In this document: in pieces, positions 35,053 to 46,929 of the stretch
Layout of the letters: every line of letters begins with the position of its first letter
Numbering within the stretch: position 1 is the stretch's first letter
Source: Isoetes taiwanensis
Taxonomy: Eukaryota; Streptophyta; Lycopodiopsida; Isoetales; Isoetaceae
Length of the DNA stretch: 64,000 nt
Direction: 5' to 3'
Assembly: GCA_021234155.1 (NCBI GenBank)
Contig: JAJEKV010000030.1
Location: 15,116,003 to 15,180,002 of the forward strand
Made by a program: the position numbers and the translations under genes
The notes under the pieces: model-generated
The model's input: the letters and a program-made list of their open reading frames with translations, nothing else
The model's database searches: none
What the model was told of the DNA's origin: nothing

Positions 35053-36490
35053 ATGCGTGAAACCCTTGCCACAGAATTAGAAGTAGTTCGAGGAACTGCA
35101 TGTCCATGGGGGACATCTTCAGGAGCTGCTTGACTGACATGCACATTATACTCCCCCTCTATGCCTGAGGAAGTGGCTTACTGACCCACGTCATTATGTA
35201 CCATCAAAGGGATTTCAAGACGAACTTGATCAAAAGCAACAGGATTGAGGATCAATGTTTCTAGAAAAATCTTTTACATTCAACTAGTACTTCCTTACAC
35301 TCTAGACCTAGTGAACCTACTCCAGTGGCTACAATGCCACTTCAAGACTCTCGTCTTGCACCTTCTTCTAATGCTGCCTCATCAAGAGTTGAATATATTG
35401 TGATTCCCTCATCTAGAGTTAAGTGCCTTAGAATTTCTTCTTTTGCGATTCCTAGTACTGTATTATCCACTATTAACTCCTCAACTGTTATATCTCCTGC
35501 TATAGCTTTATCTCTCACTGCATTATCTGCCAAATTGCACCTCGAGAGACCAATTTCTATATTGATTGAGTACAACACTACAAAACATTACCAGGAAGAA
35601 AGCCCTTGCCTAATGTCTTTATAAATTCAAATGCAGACATCCCCATGCGAGAAAAGTGCCGAGGAAGCCATTGAGATAGCATTGTTGTAATCCAAAAACC
35701 CACCTGTATAATAACCAATAATAGAGTGCATTGCTAAGTTCTCTGCACATTTAAGATGAGACTCATGATTAATCTCCACCAAAGGAACTCCAACAACACT
35801 GACATAGGAACTACAATCTATTGCATAAAACAAGTCGTTGGAAGAAAGTTGGGAAACCATTGATCTTGTTCAGCTCTAAGCACATCCAACATCGAACTAA
35901 GTTCCTAATTACTGGCTGAGGATATTATCTGAAGTGCAGCATCAACATGAGCTAGCCTTGTTGAACTAAAGGCATCTTTTTGAATCTAATATGTGAATAA
36001 CATGCATGAAACCCTTGCCAAAGAATCAAAAGTATGCTAGGTTCGAGGAGCATCACGTCCATGGGAAATATCTTCAAGAGATGCTTGACTAACATGCACA
36101 TTACACCCCCCCCATGCCCCAAGAAGTGGCTCATTGACCCACTTCATTATGTACCAACAAACGGATATTAGCAGATTTAAAAAGAGATGGAAATTGCTAC
36201 AAATCCACACTAATATTAACAAGAACTTGATTAAAAGCAAGAGGATGGAGGATCAATATTTTCAAAAAAAGCTTTTACATTCGAATAGCCTAGATCTGAT
36301 GGACCTACTCCGCCTGCTACAATGCCCCTTTAGGACTCTCGTCTTGCACCTTCTACCAATGCTATCTCATCGAGAGTTGAACTTGTTATGACTCCCTCAT
36401 CTAGAGTTGAGCGCCCTATAATTTCTTCTTTTGCAATTCCCAGTCCTAAATTATCCGCTATTACCTCTTCAATTATTATAGTTTAGTTTT
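35053..36490. repeat. tandem array, right part (rest of U3, and U4)
   Basis: Continuation of the array: the rest of U3 (35053-35528) and U4 (35529 to about 36490). Joining 26489-26946 to 35053-35528 gives a unit of about 934 bp that matches U1, U2 and U4 across the junction. The insertion between is therefore clean. Confidence 0.85.
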
Positions 36491-36939
36491 TTCAATTTTA
36501 GTCAAAAAATTGTTACACGAATCTTTGAAATATATTGACCTTGCTATTTAAACATTGTTGAGCAACTCTCTAACTCACACTTTATTGAAACGACTTCTAC
36601 AAATCAAGGGGGGAAAAAAAAAGCTCTCGAGTTCATAGTCGACTGCCGATTGACCAAAAATAGGGATGTGATTGAGCCATATTTTCACCCATTGAATCGA
36701 ATACAAATACTCTAAAAATTGAGACACTTGTTCAAGTTGCTTTTTTAACCTTCTGCACAAGAGCTGAAAAATTCCTCTTCCATCTCCCACAACATTCAAT
36801 GAGCCATTGCCTTCAAAAAATAGTTTTGAGAAACTTACCTAAGAAGCTTAAATCTTAAAAGAGATTGATCATCCTAAGTGATCTGGACGTCCAGACTATC
36901 ATTTTTGGTGGGGCAAAATTATTGTTGGTGGAAAGGCAG

Positions 36940-38600
36940 GAATCCCATCAATAGGCACATAGCAGGATGAAGACTTGTTTCAAAATAAACATCTCTTTCT
37001 TGAAGGATGAGGAGTTTAAGATTGCACATATACAAGCCTAGACTTCAACTTTTCAAAGAAAGAAAGGAATATCATGGATTCTTGATGCCCTAATTGCTGT
37101 GTCGTCCTTTGCTAAAAATTGGATCGTCAATGAGTTGCTGCTAATCGATCATTCTTTACCAACAGTTAGTTGCTTGCAAGTCTATTGCAACATTAGATAG
37201 CCAAGAGGAAATGCAGATTCTTGCTAGTATCAGATATATGGAAGCTAAGCAAGTTCAACGAGCTAAAGTCAAGGTGCAATGGTTCAAAGAAAGTGATCAC
37301 TACATAGGTGTTCTTTTAAAGTTGTAAAAAATGGATCTCTCTCCAGGTGCAATAGTATTTCCATTTCTGATCCTAAGTGACTTAAGAGCTTTTTGCATGA
37401 TCATTTATCTCCTTTTTTTGCTTCTTGTCACCTTCCCTTCCAAGAAGATTTTCAAGAGGTGTTGCTTGATAAGATTCATCCTATTATATCTGATAAGCAA
37501 GGGGCTCGTTTAGAAGTAGAGATTACTCTGAATGACTTGGTAGATGTTATCTTCCTTTTGAAGAGAGATAAATGCCTTGAGATTGATGGTATTACTATAG
37601 AGTTCTTTTGGAAATGTCAGGACTGGCTTGATGAAGATGCGTATTGCCTTTTGAGATTTCATTTTTACCGTTGTTGCCTATTGGAGTAATATAGCTGCTG
37701 CTTATGAAGGTATTTATTGGTTTCAACTTCAAGATCATGAAATGGTGTACCTAAAGTTGGATATGCAAATATGATAGTGTTGACTGAACTTTCTTAGAGA
37801 AATATCTCTTATGCTTTAACCTTGTTCACAGATGATGTCATGAGAATTCATTATTCTACTCCCCTAGCTATTCTTTTTGAAGTGAAATCTACATTATTTC
37901 AGGTGGATCGAGGCATTTGCTAGGGTTGCCCATTGGCAATACTGTGAATTTACAATGTTTGTGGCATCAAAGGTCTTTGCATAGGTCTTATCTTTTGCAG
38001 CTTAAAGAAATCTATGGACTTCCATGAGTAATAGATCATATGAGGTCTACAATCAGTACATGGATAACACTTTACAGATGAGCAAAATTTGCAGAATGCC
38101 ATCTCATTACTGGGTTTATTTTCTTTTTAATATGTTGGTTGATAGAAGTGTGACACTATGGGCACTGAACTCTCTAGTTCCATCTGTGATACTGCCTTCC
38201 CATGGAAGTCTCTTCCCCATAGTAAAGCAACCAAACTTCTTGGTGTTCTTGTAGGCATCCATGTCTCATTTGGAGATGCTTGAGCAATGATGATTAAAGG
38301 TTTAAAAAAGCACCTGTTCTGGTGATCCATTGCTAAGCTATCTATGGCAGGACAAGTTGTTGTGGCCATGTCGATTCTTCGTAGTACACATGTGTATATG
38401 ATTTCATGCTAGTGCAAACAATGCAACTCATTATCAGGGTTGTGAGGAACTTCATTTGGAATAGAAGAGAGGAGGATGCTGACGTCAAAATCAGTTGGAT
38501 GAAGTGCATATTGCCAAAGAATTTTGGTCGTCTTGTGATGATCAATTTTTCTGTTGCAGAGCAAAATGATGATTTTCAAGTTCATCTAGGAATTTAAAAT
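36940..38600 (+). pseudogene. decayed LINE (L1-type) reverse transcriptase
   Basis: Landmarks of plant LINE ORF2 appear in order on the plus strand in mixed frames. First is RAKVKVQWFKESDH near 37260, matching the RAKVKWLxEGDxN block. Next is EVEITLNDLVDVIFLLKRDK with IDGITIEFFWKCQDWLDED (37510-37640), the start of the RT domain. Then VDRGIC-stop-GCPLA near 37900 matches RGIRQGCPLSP. MAGQVVVAMSILRSTHVYMI near 38345 and NFIWNRREEDADVKISWMKC near 38450 are C-terminal blocks. Multiple stops and the missing catalytic FADD region show that it is dead. Confidence 0.65.
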
Positions 38601-39684
38601 AATGCGGATGAGTCTCTAGGCTCCCATCTCGTTTATCAGCCTATGCAGATGTGCATCTCTTTTAGGTCTCCATCTATTAGGCCACTCCTCCCTTGGGCTC
38701 TATTCTACCTAATAACAACATAGCCTAATGCTTATTCTATTCTCAAGGGATTTCTCGTGGGGAATTGTACGATCTCTATTTTTTACTTTCACCATCTTGC
38801 ACAAACTTGCATTGCTGCGAGTTGTTGGTAGATCCCCTTGAATGGTGCATTGACTCAGCATCGATGGAAATTGACAGGTGTATAATGATTTTTGATTGGT
38901 AAAATAATTGGATGAGGTTGTGGATATAGGAGGAATTTAGACCCAAGTTCTGCCTTTAAAGATGGGATTGGGCCATGTGGCAGAAAGTATCTTCAGTTCT
39001 TTTTCCAATAGCACAAGTGGATGCCCCCTAGTCTATGAGCGTGTCAAAGCAAATAAGTTGGCGAATTTTATGTATAAGATCCTACTTGCTTCCGAGCTCC
39101 TGCCTTCTTCACCAAAGTGACCTTTAATTACCTTTAGGGACCAACAAAAAGCCATATACAGATGGATTTGAGATAAGTTATATTACGGATGATCTCCGCT
39201 ACTTGCAAACTCCACAAATTCCGTTACATAAAAACAAAGGAAAATGACTAGAATGCCCCTATATTTTGCGAAAATTACCAAAATGCCTTCAAATGAAGGG
39301 CATTTTAGGTAATATGGTAATATAGCTTTGTGGCTAATCGAATGCAAAAGTTGCCTTCACGGTAGTTGTGAATCATGATAAGATCTTTTCAACAAGATCA
39401 AACTAATCCAAATTGGATGAAATTCACAAGTTATGCTCTTTTGAGTTGTTTTTTTAAACCCATATTTAAAGCACCATAACTTGAAGATTCCAACTCCTTT
39501 TAGACGATTATACTGCCATCAGATAGATCCCATTGTGATCTATAAGTTTTGTGAAGGCCACTTTCATCTTTGATCAGTCACAAAGAACTTATTACCATTT
39601 TAGCCAAACACGCCATTTTTTGAGGTATTTTGGTAATTTTTGCAAAATATAAGGGCATTTTGGTAATTTTTCCTAAGACAAATA
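38601..39684. other. no gene; AT-rich with GGGCATTTTGGTAATTTT motifs
   Basis: Contains several copies and inverted copies of AAAATTACCAAAATGCC around 39270-39300 and 39620-39670, in front of the foldback. No coding sequence is recognised. Confidence 0.45.
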
Positions 39685-40050
39685 CAGTCTCTGGGATCAG
39701 GAACTTCTAGCACAAATTCATCACCCAACTGGGCTCAGACTTGCAAACACTGCAACAAGGCAAAATCTGGCCCAATCCTGCGGCAGTGTTTGCAAGCCTT
39801 AGCCCAATTGGGTGGTGAATTTGTGCCAGAAGGGCATTGCAAAATATAAGGGCATTTTGGTAATTTTTCCTAAGACAAACACAGTCTCTGGGATCAGGAA
39901 CTTCTAGCACAAATTCATCATCCAACTGGGCTCAGGCTTGCAAACACTGCAACAAGGAAAAATCTGGCCCAATCCTGCTCAGTGTTTGCAAGCCTTAGCT
40001 CAATTGGGTGGTGAATTTGTGCCAGAAGTTCCAGATCCCAGAGATTGTAT
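39685..40050. repeat. two tandem foldback (hairpin) units
   Basis: Arms containing CTTCTAGCACAAATTCATCA, CCAACTGGGCTCAG and CTTGCAAACACTGC face near-complementary arms CAGTGTTTGCAAGCCTTAGC, CAATTGGGTGGTGAATTTGT and GCCAGAAG. Unit 1 arms are about 39704-39754 and 39784-39832. Unit 2 is longer, about 39885-39955 and 39979-40047, where the ends CTCTGGGATC and GATCCCAGAG also pair. The units repeat directly with a period of about 198 bp. Confidence 0.8.
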
Positions 40051-40107
40051 TTGTGTGTACGTCACAGAGTTTACAGAGTTTGTAGATAGCGGAGATCATT
40101 TATAACA

Positions 40108-40126
40108 ATTGGTATCAGAGTCAAGG
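40108..40126 (+). other. retrotransposon primer-binding site remnant
   Basis: ATTGGTATCAGAGTCAAGG directly follows ...ATAACA. It matches the initiator-Met tRNA primer site used by plant LTR retrotransposons, placed as usual just after an LTR ending in CA. The LTR start and coding region are not identifiable. Confidence 0.55.
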
Positions 40127-40129
40127 TTC

Positions 40130-41450
40130 AATTTCTCGTCATGTTAGAACCACGGGTATATTCATGCCATATTTTGGCATATCTATGGTATATTCTAACG
40201 ATGTGTTAGAACCATAAAAAGACACACTACATATTAAAAAATTTCGAGGTTTGCTCGTGGTACAAAACCACAACATTGACCAACATGTACCAAGTTTGCA
40301 TGACCTATCCCCAAGTTTAAAAGTTGTACCATAGAAGACATCGCATCAAAACTATATTACTGGTTCTCTATATTATTATAATTTTGTTGGTTCATCCCAT
40401 GGCTATATTTGATGTCAGTGAACGTTAACAATTTTTATTCTATCTTATCTTATTTTATATTGTAATGTTTTAGTGTAAGTATGTAATGGACCACGCTCTA
40501 GATCGGATAGCTATCGTTCGTTTGGCAAATCCGACGGTTCACAGGCAAACCCATCTTTTTTTTTCAACCTAAAAAACAAAAAACTTCCAGAGAAGCTCGA
40601 TATTAGACCAACAGGTACGTTATTATATTCTGTTTAAGTTGGTTTATTAGCTTGAAACTAAAGCCATGGCTAGAGCAAGTTATGAAAAGGCATTAAAAAC
40701 CTGAATGTCAAGATTTTGAGAAAAGGAACAGGTGATCTACATGCTTGCCAAGGTGGCAACAAGCCTAGGAAGCTTACGTATTCTTACTTCATAATTCAAT
40801 TATTTGCATGCAAGACCAGATTTGCTGCATTTCATGCTTGGTTTCTGATCTATATGCAGGAAGGAGCACAAGATATGCTGCCCTCGACAGATGAAACCAT
40901 ATTTAAAATTAGTCATAACCACCTGGGTATTGAGCCATGGAAATGGCATGGCAGATGGTGTTTACATCACACATCGTGCAATGGGAAATAATAGAGATTA
41001 TTGACTCTAAACTTCATATGGAAACATGTCTGCCAAGCAATTTTTGCTTACCAAGCTTCAATATTATGTACATTTGGAGATAATGTAATTACTGTTCTTT
41101 ATTTGACCTATTTAGCTGTCTCTCAATTTGATATTTCTTTGTTGGAATGTTAAGTAGGTTATGAAGGTTGTCTCATTGGAAGGCAGCAAATTCTTGCTCA
41201 TCTAATGAGATTTGTTAAGCAAGAATGATATAATCAGCTCAAGCTTATAAAAATGCAGACTGATTAAATCATGATTTCGACTTTAGCAGGTTAACCACAT
41301 GCTGCGTTTGTTGTTGGGGGAGCATTATGTTGACTTGGGCATTAGATTAGAGAAATAGAGTACAATGTGAAAGAGATTGATTAACAGAGTTAGGATCTTT
41401 GGAAATTCGTTTTCTAACTAAGCAACTGCAAAAAATGTAGCTTAGAAGCT
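40130..41450. other. no gene recognised
   Basis: Degenerate sequence after the primer site. It starts with two GTTAGAACCA blocks. Short ORFs only. Confidence 0.45.
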
Positions 41451-41452
41451 AA

Positions 41453-42201
41453 TGTAGCGTTCCTAACCGACATGCCCTTAGCCAACTGGGCAAAACCGTC
41501 TAGACGTCTATGAGTAGTCGCTTCTACCCATTTATGCCGGTGTCTCAGGAAAGCAACATCAGGATCCACTCGAGCGGTCTCCCACGAGTCCGTTACAATC
41601 TCTTCCACTAGAACTATGCTCGTCCTCGAGCATCACCATTCCATAGACTACACTATCCCATAATGTCCAAGACCAAATCATGACCTACTGTCCAATGGTA
41701 TTTCGGGTCATACTTGCCCTCATGGAGACTCAAACTGGAGCCCTGCTCTCATACCAAATGTAACGTTCCTAACCGACATGCCCTTAATCAACAACCGTCT
41801 AAACGTTAATGAGTAATCGTTTCTACCCATTTATGCCGGTGTCTCGGGAATGCGACACCAAGATCCACTCGAGCGATCTCCCATGGGTCCGTTACAATCT
41901 CTCCCACTAGAACTACGCTCATCCTCGAGCATCACAAACCATAGACCACACCATCCATGGTGTCCAAGACCAAGTCATGATCTACTGTCTAACAGTATTT
42001 CGGGTCATACTTGCCCCCATGGAGACTCGAACTCGAGCCCTACTCTGATACCAAATTGTAATGTTCCTAACCGACATGCACTTAGGCAACTGGGCAAAAT
42101 CGTCTAGACGTTTATGACTAGTCGCTTCTACCCATTTATGCAGATGTTTCAGGAACACAACACCAAGATCCACTCGAGCGGTCCCCCATGGGTCCGTTAC
42201 A
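41453..42201 (-). mobile_element. tandem TRIM retroelement (3 LTRs, 2 internal domains)
   Basis: On the minus strand three LTRs of 138-145 bp (41453-41597, 41759-41896, 42057-42201) run from TGTAACGGAC to GGTTAGGAACGTTACA (TG...CA ends). They are separated by two internal domains of about 160 bp. Each internal domain begins with a Met-tRNA primer site (ATTTGGTATCAGAGTAGG and a diverged copy) and ends with a purine-rich tract (AGTGGGAGAGAT). No protein is encoded, which is normal for terminal-repeat retrotransposons in miniature. Flanks GCTAA and ACTAA are a likely 5-bp target duplication with one change. The first LTR has lost its perfect end (TGTAGCG). Confidence 0.8.
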
Positions 42202-42689
42202 ACTAAGCACACAAGAAAATGGGCCAATTAAGAATAAACATGAAGAGAATATATGTGAGGGTCATCTAGATGATTGTACATACACTGACACGTGCCATAT
42301 CTGATTTTAGATGAAACCTTGTATTCTACTTTATCTATTTGTTATATTTAATTTATTGTGAGCTTATATGTGCTGCATCTAAAATGTTGTCATCTACGTC
42401 GTTATCTATTTGTCATATTTAATCTTTTGTGAGCTTACGTGCAATAAAAAGAATCAATCATGACTTCAATACACTGATCAGTTGGGTGTACGCACGAAAC
42501 TGGGGGGCAATTTCGCGTCCGTCAAGCACCCCATCAGCACCGCACCCCTAAGTTTTTTTTCAATGAAGTTGTGAAGTTTTAAGGGAATCTTTTACCCGTC
42601 AAACCCCATGAACCCTTTCTTGTTACTTTCCCGCTCCATTTGCCATTTTCGAAACTCCGACATTTGTCGAGGGCGATCGTTCAAGCACC
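42202..42689. other. upstream region of the RING-like gene
   Basis: No coding sequence seen. Probable promoter and leader of the gene starting at 42690. Confidence 0.4.
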
Positions 42690-45376
42690 ATGATGAACGA
42701 CGAGGACCCGATGGAAGGTACTGAACCCCCAGATCTTTTGCAGCGCAATCATGAAATGTCTTGTCCAGAAAAGGTATGGTTTAATCTTTTTTTTCCATTG
42801 ATTTTTAAAGAAACTCAGATCCCATCCAGAGGTAACCCTAAGGCTTTCCCACGCACGGGCGGCTATATGAAGATTGCGACCTCTGAGTTGGAGTTTCACT
42901 TGTACAGGGGTTTGCCAAATGAAGGTAGAGATCCTTCATCACTATCTTGGGATGACTGTCCCATGTCGGATTTCCTTACTGTGTGGACTAATCAATTGAT
43001 AAGAATGAAAATCAAATTATATAAGGTGAGACCTGAATTCCATGACGAGCTTCAGGATTTGGTGCATAGGATTTACCAATTTGGATTGAAGAATAATGAA
43101 GCTGGGACTATCTTTGCTAGGGGTTTTGCTTGGCAACACACTAAAAGGGCTCTTGCTAACCCTGGTAGCTACAAGCTTGATTGGGCAAGATTTGCGTGGG
43201 CCAGTTTACAAATCTCTAAAAGGAATAATAAGAAAAGAACTACAATTGAGGAGTTGGGGCTAAGTAATGTAGCAGCTGCAATTTGTACTTTGGAAACTAA
43301 GCAGCATGACTTGCAGTCTGAGATGTCAGCTTTGGAGCAAGACTTAAAAGCAAAGGAGATGCAGATGGTCGAGAACAATGGAGAACTTGCTGGTTATGAT
43401 CGTATGGCAGCAACTCTATCTAAACTCACATCGAAACTAGAACTAAGTTTCAGGATTTGAAGGAGGTATGCCCAGATGAGACAATTGCATTGAAGATGTT
43501 GGAGCAAGAAGAGAATACATATGGCCTTTCATTACTAACTGTTTTACAGCAGAAAAAAGATGCTGATAATAGGTCTTCTCTCGAGTATGATATCAGCAAA
43601 ATTAAGTTGTCTCTTGAAATGACAAAAGAATCATTAGAAGACTTGGAGACTAGGAAATGTAACCTAAAACATTTAAAGGATTCTTTCTTGCATGAGTCAG
43701 TAATTAGGCCTACTGCTGGTATTTGGATACAGGTAGATAGGGCATCTGGTTGTGAAGTATGTAGCTTGGCTTTTAGTAAGAATTTTGACTTGCAAGTGCG
43801 TTTGCATTGTGGACATAAGTTCCACTTATTTTGGTTTCAGCTATGCATTGAAAACATGCATTGCATAGTGTGCAAAGAAGATCTGCCTGCTGATTTATAC
43901 CAAGAGTTGGGCTACCTTGAATTCAAACCAGACAATGGCAAGCAGGAAGATGATAATAGCACTGAAGGCTCTGATCCAATTTCAGATGAGGAAGATGTAG
44001 AAGTTGTGAACGACAAACCCACTAAATTGCAAGTGAAAAGAAGATTAACAAGATCGATGACAAGCCCATCAAAAAGTGAGTTTAATTTTTCTTTGCTTTC
44101 TTTTGAGTTATTATTCTCATATTAACTAGGAGTCATTTTTTTGTAGAGAGATTAGAGCGTGACCCCGAGGTGGAGATTAATGAATCAGGTGTTTATTTTG
44201 TTCATTTCTTGCAATTGAGTTTCAATTTAGAATTAGATGTCCATAAACCATTTGATAGGTCCTACTGCTGTATCAGAATATGAGGAAAACGTGGAAGTTG
44301 TGAACATCAAATCCACTAAATTGCAAGTGAAAAGAAGAGTTACGAGGTCGATGGCAAGCCCATCAAAAAGTGAGTTCCATTTATTTCTTTGCTTGCTTTT
44401 GATTTCTTATTTCACACTGACTAGGAGGCATGTACGTGTAGAATTATTAGAGCCTGACCCCGAGGTGGAGATTATTCAGTCAGGTATATATTGTGTGCAT
44501 TTCCTGCATTAGAGGTTCAATTAATGAAGTAGATGGTAACCATTTGATATGTGCTGAAATGATACAAGTCGAAGTTCCCACGAAGAAGACGAGTGGGAAG
44601 AGAAAACTTGAATGCAAGAATCCACCAAAGAATGCAAGGAAAAAGGCCTCCTCATCCAAGAAGAACGAGATTGCAGGGACAAACTGTGTAGATAATTCAG
44701 CGGGATCAACTAAGGATTTGGGATCTTACAAAAATACTAATGTTGGATCCGCTAAGAATGTTTCGACTTTTGCTGATACTATTGGATCTGCTGAGGTTGT
44801 TGGATCTGCTGGAAAATATAAAGCTCCATCTGCTAAAGATAAGACAGTAGATGCAACCATTTGTCAGAATGAAGATACAACCACAGGTCAGAAAGAAGAT
44901 GCTCAAACTACTGAAGTGGAGGCCACAGGTCAGAAGATAGATAGATAGTATTTTTACGTCATGGAAGATGCTCAGGTCGAAGTGGAGGCCACCACACACA
45001 CCACTGAATCCAAAGGTAAGATCTATGAGTTCCTTTACTTGGTTCAAATAAATGGTAATATCTTCTAAAATGGTTTAATTTGGCAGCTACAGATTCGAGT
45101 CAACAATGTGAGTCTTGGGATTCAACAGGGATTACAAACCTTTGGTTCCCAGGCATGCCGAGCAATGCCTTCAATGAGCAGGTTGGTTTGGTTATTGATC
45201 TCAACTCTATAGGTTTTCAGAAAGAAGGTGTTCCAAATGCTATACCATCAACAACGAACGAGCAGAATGAAGTTCAATCTCCAGTAGCAAAACAGGATCA
45301 TAAAATAGCTGAAGAAGATTCTGAAACAGAATCCGACGATGACATTACTTTGCAGCAGTTTGTTGGCATTAGATAG
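42690..45376 (+). CDS. coiled-coil protein with degenerate RING-like finger
   Basis: The long first exon starts MMNDEDPMEGTEPPDLLQRN. Its N-terminal domain (MSDFLTVWTNQLIRMKIKLY, FHDELQDLVHRIYQFG, WARFAWASLQIS) is unrecognised. A coiled coil follows (LETKQHDLQSEMSALEQDLK), and a one-base frame change near 43445 leads into more coiled coil (KIKLSLEMTKESLEDLETRK). The RING-like cluster reads CEVC...LHCGHKFHLFWFQLC...CIVC. It keeps C-x2-C, C-x-H-x2-H and C-x2-C, but Trp replaces the Cys expected at H-x2-C. Small exons follow at 44147-44188, 44259-44369, 44442-44483, about 44533-44948 and about 45090-45376. Exons 1-end/2 and 3/4 are a 294-bp tandem duplication encoding TKLQVKRRLTRSM. The C-terminal part is lysine- and acid-rich. 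It could be host or transposon-borne. The frame break may be a sequencing error, since the rest is coherent. Confidence 0.5.
43991..44483 (+). repeat. 294-bp exon-intron tandem duplication
   Basis: GAGGAAGATGTAGAAGTTGT... at 43988 and GAGGAAAACGTGGAAGTTGT... at 44282 start two copies of exon end, intron, short exon (GACCCCGAGGTGGAGATT) and following intron. Splice sites and phase (phase 1) are conserved in both. The third acceptor, where a TTTGATAG site would be expected, reads TTTGATATG and appears replaced by AAGTAG 20 bp upstream. Confidence 0.8.
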
Positions 45377-45445
45377 ACAGAAAATTTGTGGCATTTCATA
45401 GACAGATATTTTGTGGCTTTAGATAGACAGAAATTTTGTGGCAGT
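45367..45445. repeat. short tandem repeat at the 3' end of the RING-like gene
   Basis: Three imperfect copies of a unit of about 26 bp containing TAGACAGAAATTTTGTGGC, overlapping the stop codon. Confidence 0.75.
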
Positions 45446-45449
45446 TATA

Positions 45450-46640
45450 TCATAACAGCCCAGATTTTGTTACATCAAGTACTTCTGAAAAAAACCAGTA
45501 TTATAAATATGTTAATTGTTCTGTGTACTTGTTCTGTGTACTTGTACTTGTTCTGTTTTTTGTGGAATCCATTTTGAGTTTCATTGCAAACTTGATGCTA
45601 ACTGATCAGATGACATTTAAAGTATTTATTGTATTCATGCTTGAATTGGATGTTTAAATTGTTCATGTGCTTTCTATTATTTTCCCCTGCAATCTTTAAC
45701 CCAATTTGGAGTTCTCACACAACTCACCCGTGTTTGCATATTTGATGTTGAATTCTGATATCATTTTTAAGCTTTTGAGCCTGGGAGCACAGCAATGGAA
45801 CTCTAAATAATTTTTGCACAACTATGTTGCAAACAAGATCGCAAATGGATATATTCCTTCAACCAGCTTGAACGCAGATCAACTTTGACACTTATTATCG
45901 ACCATCATCTGTTGTTAAGGTTTATCCTAAAATAGATCCACATTGGAGCAAACTCTTAAGTACCTCCTCATGAATGAACTTCGACCAGTCCACACAAGTA
46001 CTAATTTCACACATGGTTGGCCCATGAAGGTCCATCCACAGACAATGCCAAATGACACAGTTTTGGGTGCTTAATAACCTCCAGAAATGCCAGGTAGCCT
46101 CGCGCCATTTGTTCCTTTGCAAGCAGTTTCAACATGCGAATGAGAGACGCGCATAATTATGCCATAAAACACTTTGACCTTGCTACTTTGAAAAAACAGC
46201 TATAGCTTGGTCTTTTCTATCTCCTTTTGTTGAGAAGGCATATATCTTCTATCTCCCTTCTATTTAGCACAAATTGAGGTTCCTGATTAATTGTCATAAT
46301 CAAAACTCCACTTCTATCAACAATGATCAGTCCCTTATTTGAAAGGGAAGAAATGAGAGTATGTTTCTTTTGGACCCTAATACATAAGTACTTCAAAAAC
46401 AGCATGTGATCAAGCCATGGCTTTCCAATTCATGGAGTAAATTACACAGTTTTAAAACCTCTGGTAAAAAAGAGAAAAACTTGCACAATTTTGGAACCTC
46501 CAGCAAGTGAAACATCTGCAACTGGTACTTGAGCAAAGAGTTACTTACTATGGCTGTCTATTTCCTGCCGTATTGACAAGTAGAAAGCCAACTCATGGGT
46601 TGTATTGAGAAGAATTCGCTTCTAAGGCAGCGAGGACAAG
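45450..46640. other. intergenic
   Basis: Probable 3' UTR of the gene ending at 45376, then sequence with no recognised gene. Confidence 0.4.
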
Positions 46641-46925
46641 CAAACTGCAGATGCTTTCAATCACCACATGATTCCCAAAGACCACATACACAGCTCCCAT
46701 TTTGCAGGATAATAATTTTCAATTAAGACAGGTGAAACAACAATGAGCCCCATGCACACTTCTGCACAAATTCAAATATAGTGAAGAAACACATGGCATA
46801 CTTACTGGCTCTTGCAGTCCAATCTCAGCAATACTTTCCATAAGATCCTTCACCTTCTCTTGATCATTGCTTCTTGTACCACGATCTGCAGTTGCTCCTG
46901 TACGTCTCCGCTTTTTTAAGCTTTT
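46640..46925 (-). pseudogene. sulfiredoxin relic
   Basis: The minus strand encodes TRSNDQEKVKDLMESIAEIG then LQEP and a good donor (GAGCCA|GTAAGT). This is the ParB-like part of plant sulfiredoxin, the ATP-dependent enzyme that reduces over-oxidised 2-Cys peroxiredoxins in plastids (family: RTRANDQ.KV.ELMDSI..IGLQVPID). The following exon normally holds the catalytic FSGCHR motif. The best candidate downstream reads MGAVYVVFGNHVV, which loosely tracks DGVYYGFSGCHRY but lacks the cysteine. I read it as a dead gene fragment. The first exon match is strong, the second weak. Confidence 0.55.
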
Positions 46926-46929
46926 TTAG

